Shown here: piece by piece, positions 15,598 to 25,221 of the stretch
How the letters are laid out: each line of letters begins with the position of its first letter
Numbering within the stretch: position 1 is the first letter of the stretch
From: Nitrospira sp. ND1
Lineage (GTDB): Bacteria > Nitrospirota > Nitrospiria > Nitrospirales > Nitrospiraceae
Assembly (NCBI RefSeq): GCF_900170025.1
Contig: NZ_FWEX01000006.1
Coordinates: 2,285,625-2,349,624, forward strand
DNA: 64,000 nucleotides
Direction of reading: 5' to 3'
Translations under genes and position numbers: made by a program
Notes under the pieces: generated by a model
Databases searched by the model: none
What the model saw: the letters and a program-made list of their open reading frames with translations, nothing else
Told to the model about the DNA's origin: nothing

Positions 15598-18500
15598 CTC
15601 CCCCACAGTCCCCAGCTCCCCTTGGAGTAAGCGGCCGCCTCGCGGCGCTCTTCGTCGGCAGCAAACTCACCCCATTGATCATCATTGCCAGCCTCCTGCT
15701 CGGGCTGTTTGCCATTGTCCTGACCCCGCGCGAAGAAGAGCCGCAGATTGTCGTGCCTATGGCCGACGTCTGGCTCTCATTTCCCGGGGCCTCCGCGAAG
15801 GTGGTCGAAGAGCAGCTCACCAAGCCCATCGAGCGCAAGCTGTCCGAAATCAAGACCGTCGAATATGTCTACTCCATCTCCCGTCCGGGCGGGGCGTTGA
15901 TCATCGTCCGCTTTTATGTCGGCGAGCCGATGGAACAGAGTCTGGTGGATCTCTACGACAAATTGATGTCGAACCAGGACCTGCTTCCGCCCGGCGCTCA
16001 GCCGTTTCAAGTCAAACCGAGGGATGTGAACGATGTGCCGATCGTCACCCTGACCCTGTCCAGTGAACGGTATACGGATTTCCAGCTACGGCAACTGGGC
16101 GATCAGGTCTTGGAAGATGCGAAGAAGGTCCCCGGCACTGCAGCTGGCTTCGTGGTGGGCGGTCGCGGCCGCGAGTTGCGTGTGCAGATCGATCCATCGC
16201 GCCTGAAGGCCTATGGCCTGACGCCGTTGCGGGTCGCCGGCGTGATTCAGGGCGAAAATCTCGCGTTGCCCACCGGCCGGTTCGAAAGCCGGAATGAAAG
16301 TTTTCTGGTGGAGACCGGCCGGTTCATCCGCTCGAAAGAGGACCTGGAGGGAGTGGTCGTCGGCGTCAACGAACAACGGCCGGTGTACCTTCGCCAGGTG
16401 GCCGAGGTGACCGATGGCCCGACCGAAGCGACCAGTTATGTATGGCATGGCGAGGGACCCGGCGGTGCGCATGAGACGTTACACGTGAAAGGTGAAACGA
16501 ATACTCCCGCGTCTCACCTTCTACCTTTCACGTCTCACGAAAATCAGGCTGTGACCGTGGCGATTGCTAAACAGGCCGGCACCAACGCCGTGACGATTGC
16601 GCAGGGCGTCATTCGAAAAGTCGAGGAACTCAAAGGAACCCGGATTCCCGACGAGGTGCGGGTGACGGTGACGCGGGATTACGGCGAGACCGCCGATGAA
16701 AAAGCCAACGAGCTGCTGTGGCATCTCCTGATCGCCGTGGTCGCCGTCGTGGTGTTTCTCGGAGTGACACTGGGGCTGCGCCCCGCACTGGTGGTCTCAA
16801 TCGCCATTCCACTCACGCTCGCCCTGACCCTGTTCATTTCCATGCTCATCGGCTACAGCATCAACCGCGTGACGCTGTTTGCGTTGATCTTTTCCATCGG
16901 CATTCTCGTGGATGACGCCATCGTGGTGGTGGAGAACACCTACCGGCATCTCACGTTGCGGATTCGCCCGCACCGCGAAGCCTCGCTGTTTGCCGTCGAC
17001 GAGGTCGGCAACCCGACGATTCTGGCCACCCTGACGGTGATTGCCGCGCTCCTGCCCATGGCGTTTGTCTCGGGCTTGATGGGGCCCTACATGCGGCCCA
17101 TCCCGGTGAATGCGTCGATTGCCATGTTCGTCTCCCTGCTGGTCGCGTTCATCGTCATCCCCTGGTTTTGCCAGACCTGCTACCGGCCCGGTGTGCACAT
17201 GGCCGGGGTCGATCACGAATCGTTCGAAGGCAGCCGCAGTTATCGCCTGTACCAGCGGCTCCTGGCTCCGGTGTTGTCCCATCCGGTCGTGGCCTACCTG
17301 GTGTTGGCGGTCATTGCGCTCTTGCTGGTCGGGTCGGTTGCGCTGTTCTATACCCGGGCGGTGGTGGTGAAGATGCTACCGTTCGACAACAAGAGCGAGC
17401 TGCAGCTGGTGATCGATATGCCGGAGGGCACGACGCTTGAGGAAACAGCCCGGGTGACGAAGGCTTTGACGCAGTACGTGCGAACGATTCCGGAGACCCG
17501 CGATTACCAGGCCTATGTCGGCACGGCCTCGCCGTTCAATTTCAACGGACTGGTTCGGCACTACTATCTGCGCGACCAACCGTACGAGGCCGACATTCAA
17601 ATCAATCTGGTGGCCAAGGAACAACGGAAGACGCAAAGTCATGATATCGCGCAACGGATTCGTTCCGCGGTCCAGGACATCGGGCGGCCTTTCGGAGCGA
17701 ATGTGAAAGTGCTGGAGGTGCCACCCGGCCCGCCGGTGCAATCTGTGCTGGTGGCGGAGATCTATGGGCCCGACTATGAGCGGCAGAGAGCGATTGCGCG
17801 GGAGGTCCGCGGGCTGTTCGAGACGACGGCCGGCGTCGTCGATGTCGATGACTACCTCGAAGCCGACCAGGTGAAGTATGTGTTCAGCGTGGATCGCGCG
17901 AAGGCGGCGCTGGCCGGGATTCCGTCGGAGGAAATCGTTCGGACGTTACGACTGGCATTGGAAGGCGCCGACGTAGGACTGGTGCACATTCCCAAAGAGA
18001 ATCGGCCGGTGCAGGTGCGACTGCGCCTGCCGGTCATCGAACGGACCGGTTTGGAGCATCTCGGGGAGATTTCGTTGCGAACCACTGCCGGCCACATGGT
18101 GCCGTTGTCTGAGCTGATTCGCGTGGAACAGACCGTGCGGGATACAGCCATCTATCACAAGAACCAAAAGCCGGTGGTCTATGTCATTGCGGATGTGGGA
18201 GGAGTGGGCCCGGACAAAGGTGAGAGTCCGGTCTATGGTGTGATGGGCATCGGGAAGAAACTGGAGCAGCTGGTGTTGCCGGAAGGGTATGCGATGACGC
18301 AGCAGTATGCCGTGCAGCCCTGGTCGGAACAGCGGTTTGCGATGAAGTGGGACGGCGAATGGCACATCACCTATGAAACATTTCGAGATATGGGGATCGC
18401 CTTTGCGGTGGCGCTGCTGTTGATCTATTTGCTGATCGTGGCGCAGTTCCAATCGTTTCTCACGCCGGTGGTGATCATGGCGCCCATTCCGCTCACGCTC

Positions 18501-18935
18501 ATCGGCATTCTTCCCGGTCACTGGCTCACCGGGTCCTATTTCACGGCCACCTCGATGATTGGATTTATCGCCCTCGCCGGTATCATCGTGCGCAATTCGA
18601 TTCTGCTGGTCGATTTCATTCAACATCAGGAGGCGGAGGGGGTCTCGCTGTTGGAGGCCGTGATTCGCGCGGGCGCGATCCGGACGCGTCCCATTCTGTT
18701 GACGGCCGCGGCATTGATGGTCGGGGCGTTCGTGATTATTCTCGACCCGATTTTCCAAGGACTGGCCGTCTCGCTGTTGTTCGGCGTCGGCGCCTCGACG
18801 GTTCTGACGCTGGTCGTCATTCCCGTGCTCTATTACCTGTGGATCGGTGGCCCTCGAAATTCATCTGCCGGCCTGATACCGAAACAAGAGCACACAGAGC
18901 TGCCACAGCCGGTCGTGGGAAGCCGACCGGAATGA
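15588..18935 (+). CDS. RND-family inner-membrane efflux permease
   Basis: 1115 residues with the RND layout: helix 1 (~28-48), large periplasmic loop with PREEEPQIVVP, helices 2-6 with GILVDDAIVVVENTYRH, a second periplasmic loop, and C-terminal helices with IALAGIIVRNSILLVDFI. It is of the hydrophobe/heavy-metal efflux branch, proton driven. The start ATG 15588 lies within a palindromic repeat and has no evident ribosome site, so translation may rely on coupling or a different start. Residues ~299-316 are encoded by an inserted palindrome (16483-16533) that keeps the frame. The substrate is unknown. Confidence 0.9.
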   Translation: MLSAPPQSPAPLGVSGRLAALFVGSKLTPLIIIASLLLGLFAIVLTPREEEPQIVVPMADVWLSFPGASAKVVEEQLTKPIERKLSEIKTVEYVYSISRPGGALIIVRFYVGEPMEQSLVDLYDKLMSNQDLLPPGAQPFQVKPRDVNDVPIVTLTLSSERYTDFQLRQLGDQVLEDAKKVPGTAAGFVVGGRGRELRVQIDPSRLKAYGLTPLRVAGVIQGENLALPTGRFESRNESFLVETGRFIRSKEDLEGVVVGVNEQRPVYLRQVAEVTDGPTEATSYVWHGEGPGGAHETLHVKGETNTPASHLLPFTSHENQAVTVAIAKQAGTNAVTIAQGVIRKVEELKGTRIPDEVRVTVTRDYGETADEKANELLWHLLIAVVAVVVFLGVTLGLRPALVVSIAIPLTLALTLFISMLIGYSINRVTLFALIFSIGILVDDAIVVVENTYRHLTLRIRPHREASLFAVDEVGNPTILATLTVIAALLPMAFVSGLMGPYMRPIPVNASIAMFVSLLVAFIVIPWFCQTCYRPGVHMAGVDHESFEGSRSYRLYQRLLAPVLSHPVVAYLVLAVIALLLVGSVALFYTRAVVVKMLPFDNKSELQLVIDMPEGTTLEETARVTKALTQYVRTIPETRDYQAYVGTASPFNFNGLVRHYYLRDQPYEADIQINLVAKEQRKTQSHDIAQRIRSAVQDIGRPFGANVKVLEVPPGPPVQSVLVAEIYGPDYERQRAIAREVRGLFETTAGVVDVDDYLEADQVKYVFSVDRAKAALAGIPSEEIVRTLRLALEGADVGLVHIPKENRPVQVRLRLPVIERTGLEHLGEISLRTTAGHMVPLSELIRVEQTVRDTAIYHKNQKPVVYVIADVGGVGPDKGESPVYGVMGIGKKLEQLVLPEGYAMTQQYAVQPWSEQRFAMKWDGEWHITYETFRDMGIAFAVALLLIYLLIVAQFQSFLTPVVIMAPIPLTLIGILPGHWLTGSYFTATSMIGFIALAGIIVRNSILLVDFIQHQEAEGVSLLEAVIRAGAIRTRPILLTAAALMVGAFVIILDPIFQGLAVSLLFGVGASTVLTLVVIPVLYYLWIGGPRNSSAGLIPKQEHTELPQPVVGSRPE
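16483..16533. repeat. Palindromic insertion inside RND permease gene
   Basis: ACGTGAAAGGT (16483-16493) is the perfect inverse of ACCTTTCACGT (16523-16533). The motif resembles the intergenic CGTGAAACG repeats at 43463, 47260 and 52577. It encodes a hydrophilic Thr/His/Ser-rich loop in the periplasmic domain. Confidence 0.7.
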
Positions 18936-19181
18936 GCCGGAGCTGATTCCGTCCCGCCGGTCTGCCGCTATCTGCCACAACCCCGCGAGGAAGCCTGTAG
19001 CGAACCTCCACGATTCGGCGCTAGGCTGGTCCTCGATCGACGACGATCCGCCCGTTCCATCGGCGATGATGCGGGCTTCGATGTCGCGGCGTTGGAGGGT
19101 GTCATCTTTGCACATCGAGACACGATGGACGGGGATGTCGGAATGGTCCGTCTGCCTGTTCACCGTTGGAAGGAGGCCCCT

Positions 19182-20540
19182 GTGAGGCGGTTATGGAGAC
19201 TCGTCTTGTTGGTGCAGGCCTGCTCTGGCTTCATCGTCATGCCATGGCTGCCCGGCTCGGCCGCCGAGCCGCCGGCCGGGACGCCGGAACTGCGGTTGAG
19301 TTTGCACGAGGCGATTCAGGCGGCCATCGACAATAACGCCAATGTGCGGTTGTTGAAAGAACGGATCGTGGCGGCCCAATCGGCGGCCAGTACGAGTTTG
19401 GGCGCGTTATTGCCGAACGTATCCGGATTCATGAGCGGGAGCAATCAAACGGTCAATCTCGCCGCCTTCGGACTTCCTCCCGACAGACTTTCCGGCTTGG
19501 GACTGCAGAGACCCGTGACGGAACCGTTCGATGTGTACAACGCGCGGGCCAACCTCGTTCAGAATATTTTCAGCCTGAGCCTGATCCAGCGCTGGCGGGC
19601 GGCAAGAACCGGCGTTGATGTGGCAGGGCTTGAGGCCGAAGTGACCAAGCGTGATGTCATGGCCACTGCGGGGCTGCTGTACATGGAGGCTTCCCGAGCG
19701 GAGGCAGCCGTGAAAGCCCGACAGGCGGACCTCGAACTCAGCCAACAATTGTTGAAGCTCGCGCAGGATCGAAAGCAGGCCGGCGTGGCTACGGGCCTCG
19801 ATGTGACCCGGGAAGAAGTCCAGGTTGAGAATACCCGCCAGCGACTGCTCGTCGCTCAAAACGATCACGAAAGCGCGAAGTTGAACCTCATTCGCACCTT
19901 GGGCATCGATTTCAATGTGTCCGTGATACTGACCGACGAACTCTCGTCGGCGAAGGTCGAATTCCAAACCCCCGACACGGCCCTCGCCGTCGCGCGAGAG
20001 AATCGCGCAGAACTCAAGGCGCAGATCACCCGCCAAAAGCTCGCCTCACTCAGCCTGAGTTCCGTAACTAGTGAGCGGATTCCTTCTCTATCCTTGAACG
20101 GCGACTATGGATGGATCGGCCTGAAACCGGATGAGGCCTTAGCAACCAGGTCGGTCGGTCTTATGCTCTCGGTGCCCATTTTCGACGGGGGACAACGGGA
20201 GGGACGCATTTCGGAGAGTCGGAGTCGCGTGCGGCAGGAATTGATCCGAATGAAGGACGTGTCGGATCAGGTGACGCTGGAAGTGCGAAACGCGCTGCTG
20301 ACCCTTGATTCCTCTACGCAACAAGTCACCGTCGCCGAGAAGGGGCTGGAGTTGGCGCTGAAGGAACTGACGTTTGCGCGGGACCGGTTTGCGGCGGGGC
20401 TGGCGACCAACATCGAGGTGACGAACGCTCAGACCTCGGTGGCGCGCGCGCGCGACAACATCATCGAAGCACTCTTTCGATTCAATGCTTCACGCATCAA
20501 TCTGGCCAGGGCGAAGGGCGAAATCGAGCAACTATTCTGA
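19182..20540 (+). CDS. TolC-family outer-membrane efflux channel
   Basis: GTG 19182 follows AAGGAGG. A signal peptide ends near GSAA-EPP. The mature protein has the tandem helical repeats of TolC: LSLHEAIQAAIDNNANVRLL, a VNTRQRLLVAQ-type coiled-coil (residues ~215-255), and the second repeat with VAEKGLELALKELTFARDRFAAGLATNIEV. It would complete the tripartite pump encoded by the two preceding genes. The 246 bases between pump and channel hold nothing recognisable. Confidence 0.9.
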   Translation: MRRLWRLVLLVQACSGFIVMPWLPGSAAEPPAGTPELRLSLHEAIQAAIDNNANVRLLKERIVAAQSAASTSLGALLPNVSGFMSGSNQTVNLAAFGLPPDRLSGLGLQRPVTEPFDVYNARANLVQNIFSLSLIQRWRAARTGVDVAGLEAEVTKRDVMATAGLLYMEASRAEAAVKARQADLELSQQLLKLAQDRKQAGVATGLDVTREEVQVENTRQRLLVAQNDHESAKLNLIRTLGIDFNVSVILTDELSSAKVEFQTPDTALAVARENRAELKAQITRQKLASLSLSSVTSERIPSLSLNGDYGWIGLKPDEALATRSVGLMLSVPIFDGGQREGRISESRSRVRQELIRMKDVSDQVTLEVRNALLTLDSSTQQVTVAEKGLELALKELTFARDRFAAGLATNIEVTNAQTSVARARDNIIEALFRFNASRINLARAKGEIEQLF

Positions 20541-20549
20541 ATCCGCGGC

Positions 20550-20754
20550 CGGCATCGTGTTCAACCTTGCCGGACAGATCGCCGGTCGGTTTAGTGAGCC
20601 CCTTCTGCAGACTCGTTTCGTCCGAGCGACCGATCAGCCGGGCGCCCGGGCCCGCGTGGTGCCGGAGATGCGTGTCTGGTTCAACGAGAATCTGGAAAGC
20701 CGCAACTTCTACGTCCCTGGCGCCATCGTGTTGATCGTGACCTCTTCGCCTTGA
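20550..20754 (+). pseudogene. Remnant of an ABC-2-type permease
   Basis: One frame encodes RVWFNENLESRNFYVPGAIVLIV, which resembles the conserved start of the membrane domain in YhhJ-type ABC-2 permeases (RVWYNPELRSRNF..PG). It is then cut off after VTSSP by a stop at 20752. No start codon or ATPase partner is present. It directly follows the TolC-like gene and appears to be the leftover of a deleted exporter. Confidence 0.5.
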
Positions 20755-20864
20755 CGAACTACATTGTAAACGACATCGTTCATCTGACCGGGTCGTTGCG
20801 TGTCGGATTGTCGAATGGCGCGCCGAATTACGGATTGGGCGCAGGGGTCAGATTCCGGTCTTAG
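20737..20864 (+). pseudogene. Remnant of an outer-membrane protein C-terminus
   Basis: In a different frame from the permease fragment, codons read DLFALTNYIVNDIV then HLTGSLRVGLSNGAPNYGLG and end AGVRFRS before TAG at 20862. This looks like the last strands of an outer-membrane barrel. It begins about where the permease fragment loses similarity, which suggests a deletion that joined two genes. No start is present. Confidence 0.45.
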
Positions 20865-20943
20865 TGGACGGCCGTGTGGGCCGCTCGACAGCCGAGCGCC
20901 GCCTCACGAACGTCGGACATTGTAGAGTCAAAGGAGGTGAACA

Positions 20944-21282
20944 ATGGAAGTGGTCAACGCGCGAGAGGCCGATCTCACTCAGAATCCGCATCAGGTCAAG
21001 GCGAGTCGGTTGTACGACACGGAGCATGCCCAGGTCGTTCATATCACGTTGGAACCGGGTGAATCGCTCAAGAAGCACGTGACACCCGTCGATGTCTTTT
21101 TCTATGTCCTGGAAGGACGAGGGATCGTCGAGATTGGAGAGGACACGAAAGAAGTCGGGCCGGACATGCTCATTCCCAGCCCGGCTCGCATTCCGCACAG
21201 GTGGTCCAACCGGAGCGACAAGCCGTTTCGCGTGCTGGTGGTCAAGGTTCCGCGCCCGACCGAAGCCACGAAGTTGCTGTGA
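20944..21282 (+). CDS. Cupin-domain protein
   Basis: AAGGAGGTGAACA precedes ATG 20944; 112 residues form one cupin barrel. The metal-site motifs are LEPGESLKKHVTPVDVFFYVLEG (His and Glu-like positions) and IPSPARIPHRWSN. It lacks a signal peptide. Small stand-alone cupins have varied roles, so no substrate is assigned. It appears monocistronic. Confidence 0.8.
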   Translation: MEVVNAREADLTQNPHQVKASRLYDTEHAQVVHITLEPGESLKKHVTPVDVFFYVLEGRGIVEIGEDTKEVGPDMLIPSPARIPHRWSNRSDKPFRVLVVKVPRPTEATKLL

Positions 21283-21543
21283 GAGACCGATTGGGTCAGC
21301 AGTGACAGGCGCGTGACGAATTTTGCATCAGAGCGCCGCCGGCGCACTGGCTATTTACCCGTCGGTCTGGCATGCTTTCGCGCCGGATCGAAGCGCCGGG
21401 TTCTATGCCTGGTGCATCATTCTGCGCAGGCGAAGAAACCCGTCCTATACGTCGTTCGACAGGATCGTCTTCTTCGGGAGGCGCTTGTGATGGAACAGCC
21501 GTGACGTGCGTGGGCATAATCCGGAAACGGGGGGAGTGCTGAG

Positions 21544-23253
21544 GTGTTGGTCGAACAGGTGATGAATCAGGACGGAACGGATGAACGTCCGCAGTCGAAT
21601 GCCGCCATTCGCCGGTACGTTGAAATTGCGCTGCTGGCGCTGGTCGGCGGCTGGGCCTATTTTGCCAATCTCCATCTGTCGTTATTGGAAGGCAGCGAAG
21701 GACTGTATGCCGGCATTGCGGGAGAAATGGGGCGCCGGCGTGAATTTTTCGACCTGACCTATCACGATGTGCCGTACTTCAATAAGCCGCCGCTGTTCTT
21801 TTGGTTGCTCAATCTCTCGACATCAATATGGGGCGATCACGAAGTGGCCTTGCGGCTGCCCGGCTCGCTTGCCGCCGTGGGCACCATCGTTCTGACCTAT
21901 GTGCTTGGAGCCAGGCTGGTGTCTCCGACTGCGGGATTCTGGGCGGCGCTGGTCGTCGCCACCAGCCATGTGTTTCTCTGGTACGGGCGTCGCGTGCTGT
22001 TCGATTCGACCCTCACATTTCTGGTCACACTCGCCCTCTTCGCGTGGATTCAGGTGCAACTGCTGGGGCGAAACTCACGCTGGTATCTGCTCGCCTTCGT
22101 CAGCATGGCTCTCGGTGCGATGTTGAAAGAGATGCACGGGTTTTTTCTGCCGTTGCTCGTGATGGCGCTGTATGCCGCCATTCAGCGCGATACGCGGATG
22201 CTGAAAGATAGATACTTCTGGGCCGGCTTGGCGGTGGCTGTCGCGATGATGGGGGCATACGCGCAGATGCTGGGGCCCGGGTATCAGCACCATTTTCGAA
22301 TCGGCAAAGCCATCGAATCGACTTGGAATACCGGATTCATCGGCAAAGCAGGCCCGGCCACCGACGGGCACCCGCTCTATTGGTATCTGGGGATGATGTG
22401 GGCCGACTTTTTCCCCTGGTGCGCGGTGCTTCCGTCGGCGCTGCTCTTGCTCTGGGCCCAACGACCGTTTCGTGCTCATCCCACGGAGCTGCTGCTGCTC
22501 GTCTGGGTGCTGGGGCTCTTTACGGCCTTCAGCCTGGCGACACTCAAACGGGAGCCCTATCTCACGACGATCGTACCCGGTATCGGCTTGATGATCGGAT
22601 ACTATTATCATCGGGTGCTCGCGTCCGCCGAGGACTCCGCTGCGATGACGCCCCTGCTCCGTATGTTGCTGGGTGTGTTGGCCGTGACGTTCGCCGCCGG
22701 GATGTTCTTTGGCGCAGCACCGCTTCGCCGCCGGTGGCTGGTGTCCACTGCCGTGGTGTCTCCGATGTTCATCGTGACGATCGTTTCACTGGCCGGCTTG
22801 CTCCTCTATGCCGTGCTTCGATCACGCGTACGCCTGGCACTCGGCATGGTCGGAGCCCTGGCGATCGCCTACGTGGTGCTGGTGGTGAACTACGTGTTTC
22901 CCGCGATCGATCAGGCCGCATCGCCCCGAAAGGCCGTGGAGGAAATCAAGACCCTGGCTCTGGGCACTCAGCCCGCCCTGTTTATGTATATCCCGGGGTG
23001 GCCGAAGAATGAAGACGCCCTGTATTATCTGAAGCGGGACAATGTGGTGCCGGATCTACCGAGTCAGGATGCGGTGCGTGAAGCGGTGCGCACACATGGG
23101 ACCATCCGGGTGGTGACTGAGGAGCAACATGCCGCTGCGCTGCAAGCACAAGCGGGGTTGGTCGTAGGGAAGCTGCAGGAGTTTCGACAACCCGGTCGCA
23201 AACATCTATTCCTGCTTTCTGTGCAGGAACAGACCTCAGCTCCGGTGCTGTGA
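21544..23253 (+). CDS. PMT/ArnT-type glycosyltransferase (GT39/83-like)
   Basis: 569 residues, with GTG 21544 (or ATG 21562) after a GGGGGGAG tract. About twelve membrane helices. The first periplasmic loop contains LLEGSEGLYAGIAGEMGRR with the conserved acidic residue and TYHDVPYFNKPPLFFWLL, the signature of dolichyl/undecaprenyl-phosphate mannosyl- and aminoarabinose transferases. It would transfer a lipid-linked sugar to protein or lipid A outside the inner membrane. The acceptor is unknown and no neighbours help. Confidence 0.85.
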   Translation: MLVEQVMNQDGTDERPQSNAAIRRYVEIALLALVGGWAYFANLHLSLLEGSEGLYAGIAGEMGRRREFFDLTYHDVPYFNKPPLFFWLLNLSTSIWGDHEVALRLPGSLAAVGTIVLTYVLGARLVSPTAGFWAALVVATSHVFLWYGRRVLFDSTLTFLVTLALFAWIQVQLLGRNSRWYLLAFVSMALGAMLKEMHGFFLPLLVMALYAAIQRDTRMLKDRYFWAGLAVAVAMMGAYAQMLGPGYQHHFRIGKAIESTWNTGFIGKAGPATDGHPLYWYLGMMWADFFPWCAVLPSALLLLWAQRPFRAHPTELLLLVWVLGLFTAFSLATLKREPYLTTIVPGIGLMIGYYYHRVLASAEDSAAMTPLLRMLLGVLAVTFAAGMFFGAAPLRRRWLVSTAVVSPMFIVTIVSLAGLLLYAVLRSRVRLALGMVGALAIAYVVLVVNYVFPAIDQAASPRKAVEEIKTLALGTQPALFMYIPGWPKNEDALYYLKRDNVVPDLPSQDAVREAVRTHGTIRVVTEEQHAAALQAQAGLVVGKLQEFRQPGRKHLFLLSVQEQTSAPVL

Positions 23254-23570
23254 GCGGGGCGATCGACAAGCCTTGCGATGCCAGGTTCGTTGCCGTGTCC
23301 TATTTTTGATCCCCTGGCTCTGTTGCATTCTGCCACAGAGCCAAGGAGTCCCTCTGTAGCAGTCCTCCCCGATTCTGCCCCGCCTTCTGGAACTCCCGCC
23401 TCTCCTGCTCCGGTCTTGTCGTAAGCTTTTGCATGCCACTGTGTCTGCAAGGAGTAGGGCTCCATCCTTGCACTTCTGGATTGGAAGGCGCCAATCTTGG
23501 ACGGTCCTGTCCGTTTTGACGATTCCAGATGAGGCCGTGCCGAGTTACTGTGTGCAACGAAGGAGAGGGC
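23254..23570. other. Intergenic region with a perfect hairpin
   Basis: This is 317 bases. GGCTCTGT (23316-23323) pairs with ACAGAGCC (23335-23342) around an 11-base loop; there is no T-run after it, so terminator function is uncertain. A CTCCCCGATTCTGCC tract follows. I see no gene. Confidence 0.45.
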
Positions 23571-23996
23571 ATGCATCCCATTCATCCGATGGTCGTCCAT
23601 TTTCCCATCGCATTGTTGTTGGCAAGCACCCTGTTCGATGCGTTGGCGTTTCGATGGCGGAGCCAGCAGTTTCGGGAGACCAGTTTATCTCTCCTGATCC
23701 TCGGTATTCTGGCAGCCGGAGCGGCAGTGCTGACCGGACATTTTGCCGAAGAGGCCGCGGAACGCAGCGGCATCCCGAAACAGGCCATCGAAATTCATGA
23801 GGAGCTGGGCGGCTCCGTGTTCTGGGTATTTCTCGGCCTGCTCGGGGTGCGGCTGGCCTCCTTTTGGGGCTGGGTACGCGAACGGCCGACGCTGGTGCTG
23901 ATCATCGGCCTGGGCGGCGGCCTGTTGTTGTTGATTGCGAGTTATTTCGGCGGGGACCTGGTCTATCGATTCGGAGCCGGCGTCCTGCCACGATGA
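23571..23996 (+). CDS. DUF2231 four-helix membrane protein
   Basis: GAAGGAGAGGGC precedes ATG 23571; 141 residues with four membrane helices. The opening MHPIHPMVVHFPIALL is the DUF2231 signature with conserved histidines that may bind haem or metal. EIHEELGG adds further candidates. It overlaps or adjoins the next gene and may be co-transcribed. The biochemical role of the family is not established. Confidence 0.85.
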   Translation: MHPIHPMVVHFPIALLLASTLFDALAFRWRSQQFRETSLSLLILGILAAGAAVLTGHFAEEAAERSGIPKQAIEIHEELGGSVFWVFLGLLGVRLASFWGWVRERPTLVLIIGLGGGLLLLIASYFGGDLVYRFGAGVLPR

Positions 23997-24046
23997 GCGC
24001 GGTTCCAGGTCGGGTATGGCCTGCGGCGCTTTCGAAGGGAACTCAC

Positions 24047-25201
24047 ATGACGACACGTATGGTGATGTTGTTGATCCTGTGCATGCTGCCTGCCGCTGCC
24101 CAGGCCGATGAACCGTTGTCTCGCGCGCCGTGGAAGGAGCGGGCCGTGTTACGTGCGGGGCAGATTGTGCAGGGGGACTATTTCGCCTTCGGCCCGCATG
24201 TGGAAATTTCCGGCATCGTCAACGGCGATCTCTATGCCGCCGGTGGTGAGGTGTTGATCGATGGAGTGGTCAACGGCGATGTGATCGTGGCGGGAGCCAA
24301 AGTGATCCTGTCCGGCACCGTGGCTCAGGATGCCAGAATTGCCGGTGCGCAGGTGACGGTGAGTGGAACCATAGGGAGGAATGCCACCCTCGGTGGCGCG
24401 GATGTGCATCTGACCGAGACGGCAAAGGTGCGGGACAACCTCATCGCCGGCGGTGGCCATGTGCAACTTGCCGGGTCTGTCGGTCGGGATGCGAGGGTCG
24501 GTGCCTGGAAAGCGACGCTCTCGAACCAGATTGAGCGAGATGTGATCGTGGCGGCGGGGTCGGTGCGTCTCACCTCGAAGGCCACGGTCGGGGGCAGGCT
24601 GAGGTACTGGGGTGAAGCGGCCCCCTCAATCGACGAAGAGGCGACCGTTCGGGGCGCGATTACACAACGGCCGTTGCCCGAAGGGTGGAGCATCGAACGG
24701 GCGCGCCAGGGGCTCGTCGGCATCCGGCTCATGGCTGCATTCATCGGATTCGTCTCGACGTTGATCCTGGGATTGGTGCTCTTACAGGTCTACCCGGTGT
24801 TTGCCAGGCGGGTCACCGCGACGATCCGTGAACGTCCGACCGCGGCTCTCGGGTGGGGCACGGTGGCTCTGGTTGCCACGCCCGTAGTGGCGCTGAGTTT
24901 CGTCGTCACATTGTTCGCGCTTCCGATCGGCGTGTTGCTGCTCGCCTTGTATGGCGCGACGGTCTATCTGGCGAGAGTCTACGCCATCACCTATGTGGGA
25001 CAAATCCTGATTCGCCGGCAGGAGGATTCGTCGTCGCTTGCCTGGCCCTTCGTGGCGGGGCTGGTCCTGTATTCGTTGCTGTCGCTTATTCCGGTGGTCG
25101 GAGGGCTGTTGACGTTGTTGACGGTGCTGTTCGGGCTGGGTGCGCTGCTGGTCAGTAAGAAAGAACTCATTGCGACGTTGCGCGAACAGAATCAGGTGTA
25201 A
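24047..25201 (+). CDS. Bactofilin-like polymer-forming domain with membrane C-terminus
   Basis: GAAGGGA precedes ATG 24047 and a signal peptide follows directly (cleavage AQA-DEP). Residues ~40-210 form a run of short beta-helix repeats (GIVNGDLYAAGGEVLIDGVVN and similar), as in polymer-forming cytoskeletal proteins. Residues ~225-375 contain four or five membrane helices. The signal peptide would place the beta-helix in the periplasm, unlike cytoplasmic bactofilins. It precedes the Mla-type operon and may be part of it (gap 20 bases). The function is unknown. Confidence 0.75.
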   Translation: MTTRMVMLLILCMLPAAAQADEPLSRAPWKERAVLRAGQIVQGDYFAFGPHVEISGIVNGDLYAAGGEVLIDGVVNGDVIVAGAKVILSGTVAQDARIAGAQVTVSGTIGRNATLGGADVHLTETAKVRDNLIAGGGHVQLAGSVGRDARVGAWKATLSNQIERDVIVAAGSVRLTSKATVGGRLRYWGEAAPSIDEEATVRGAITQRPLPEGWSIERARQGLVGIRLMAAFIGFVSTLILGLVLLQVYPVFARRVTATIRERPTAALGWGTVALVATPVVALSFVVTLFALPIGVLLLALYGATVYLARVYAITYVGQILIRRQEDSSSLAWPFVAGLVLYSLLSLIPVVGGLLTLLTVLFGLGALLVSKKELIATLREQNQV

Positions 25202-25221
25202 GGCGCGAGTCGAAACGGCGG

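Noticed and set aside
23316-23342. Rho-independent terminator after the glycosyltransferase
   Set aside because: The perfect 8-bp stem lacks a following T-run and is 60 bases after the stop codon; noted only as a hairpin.
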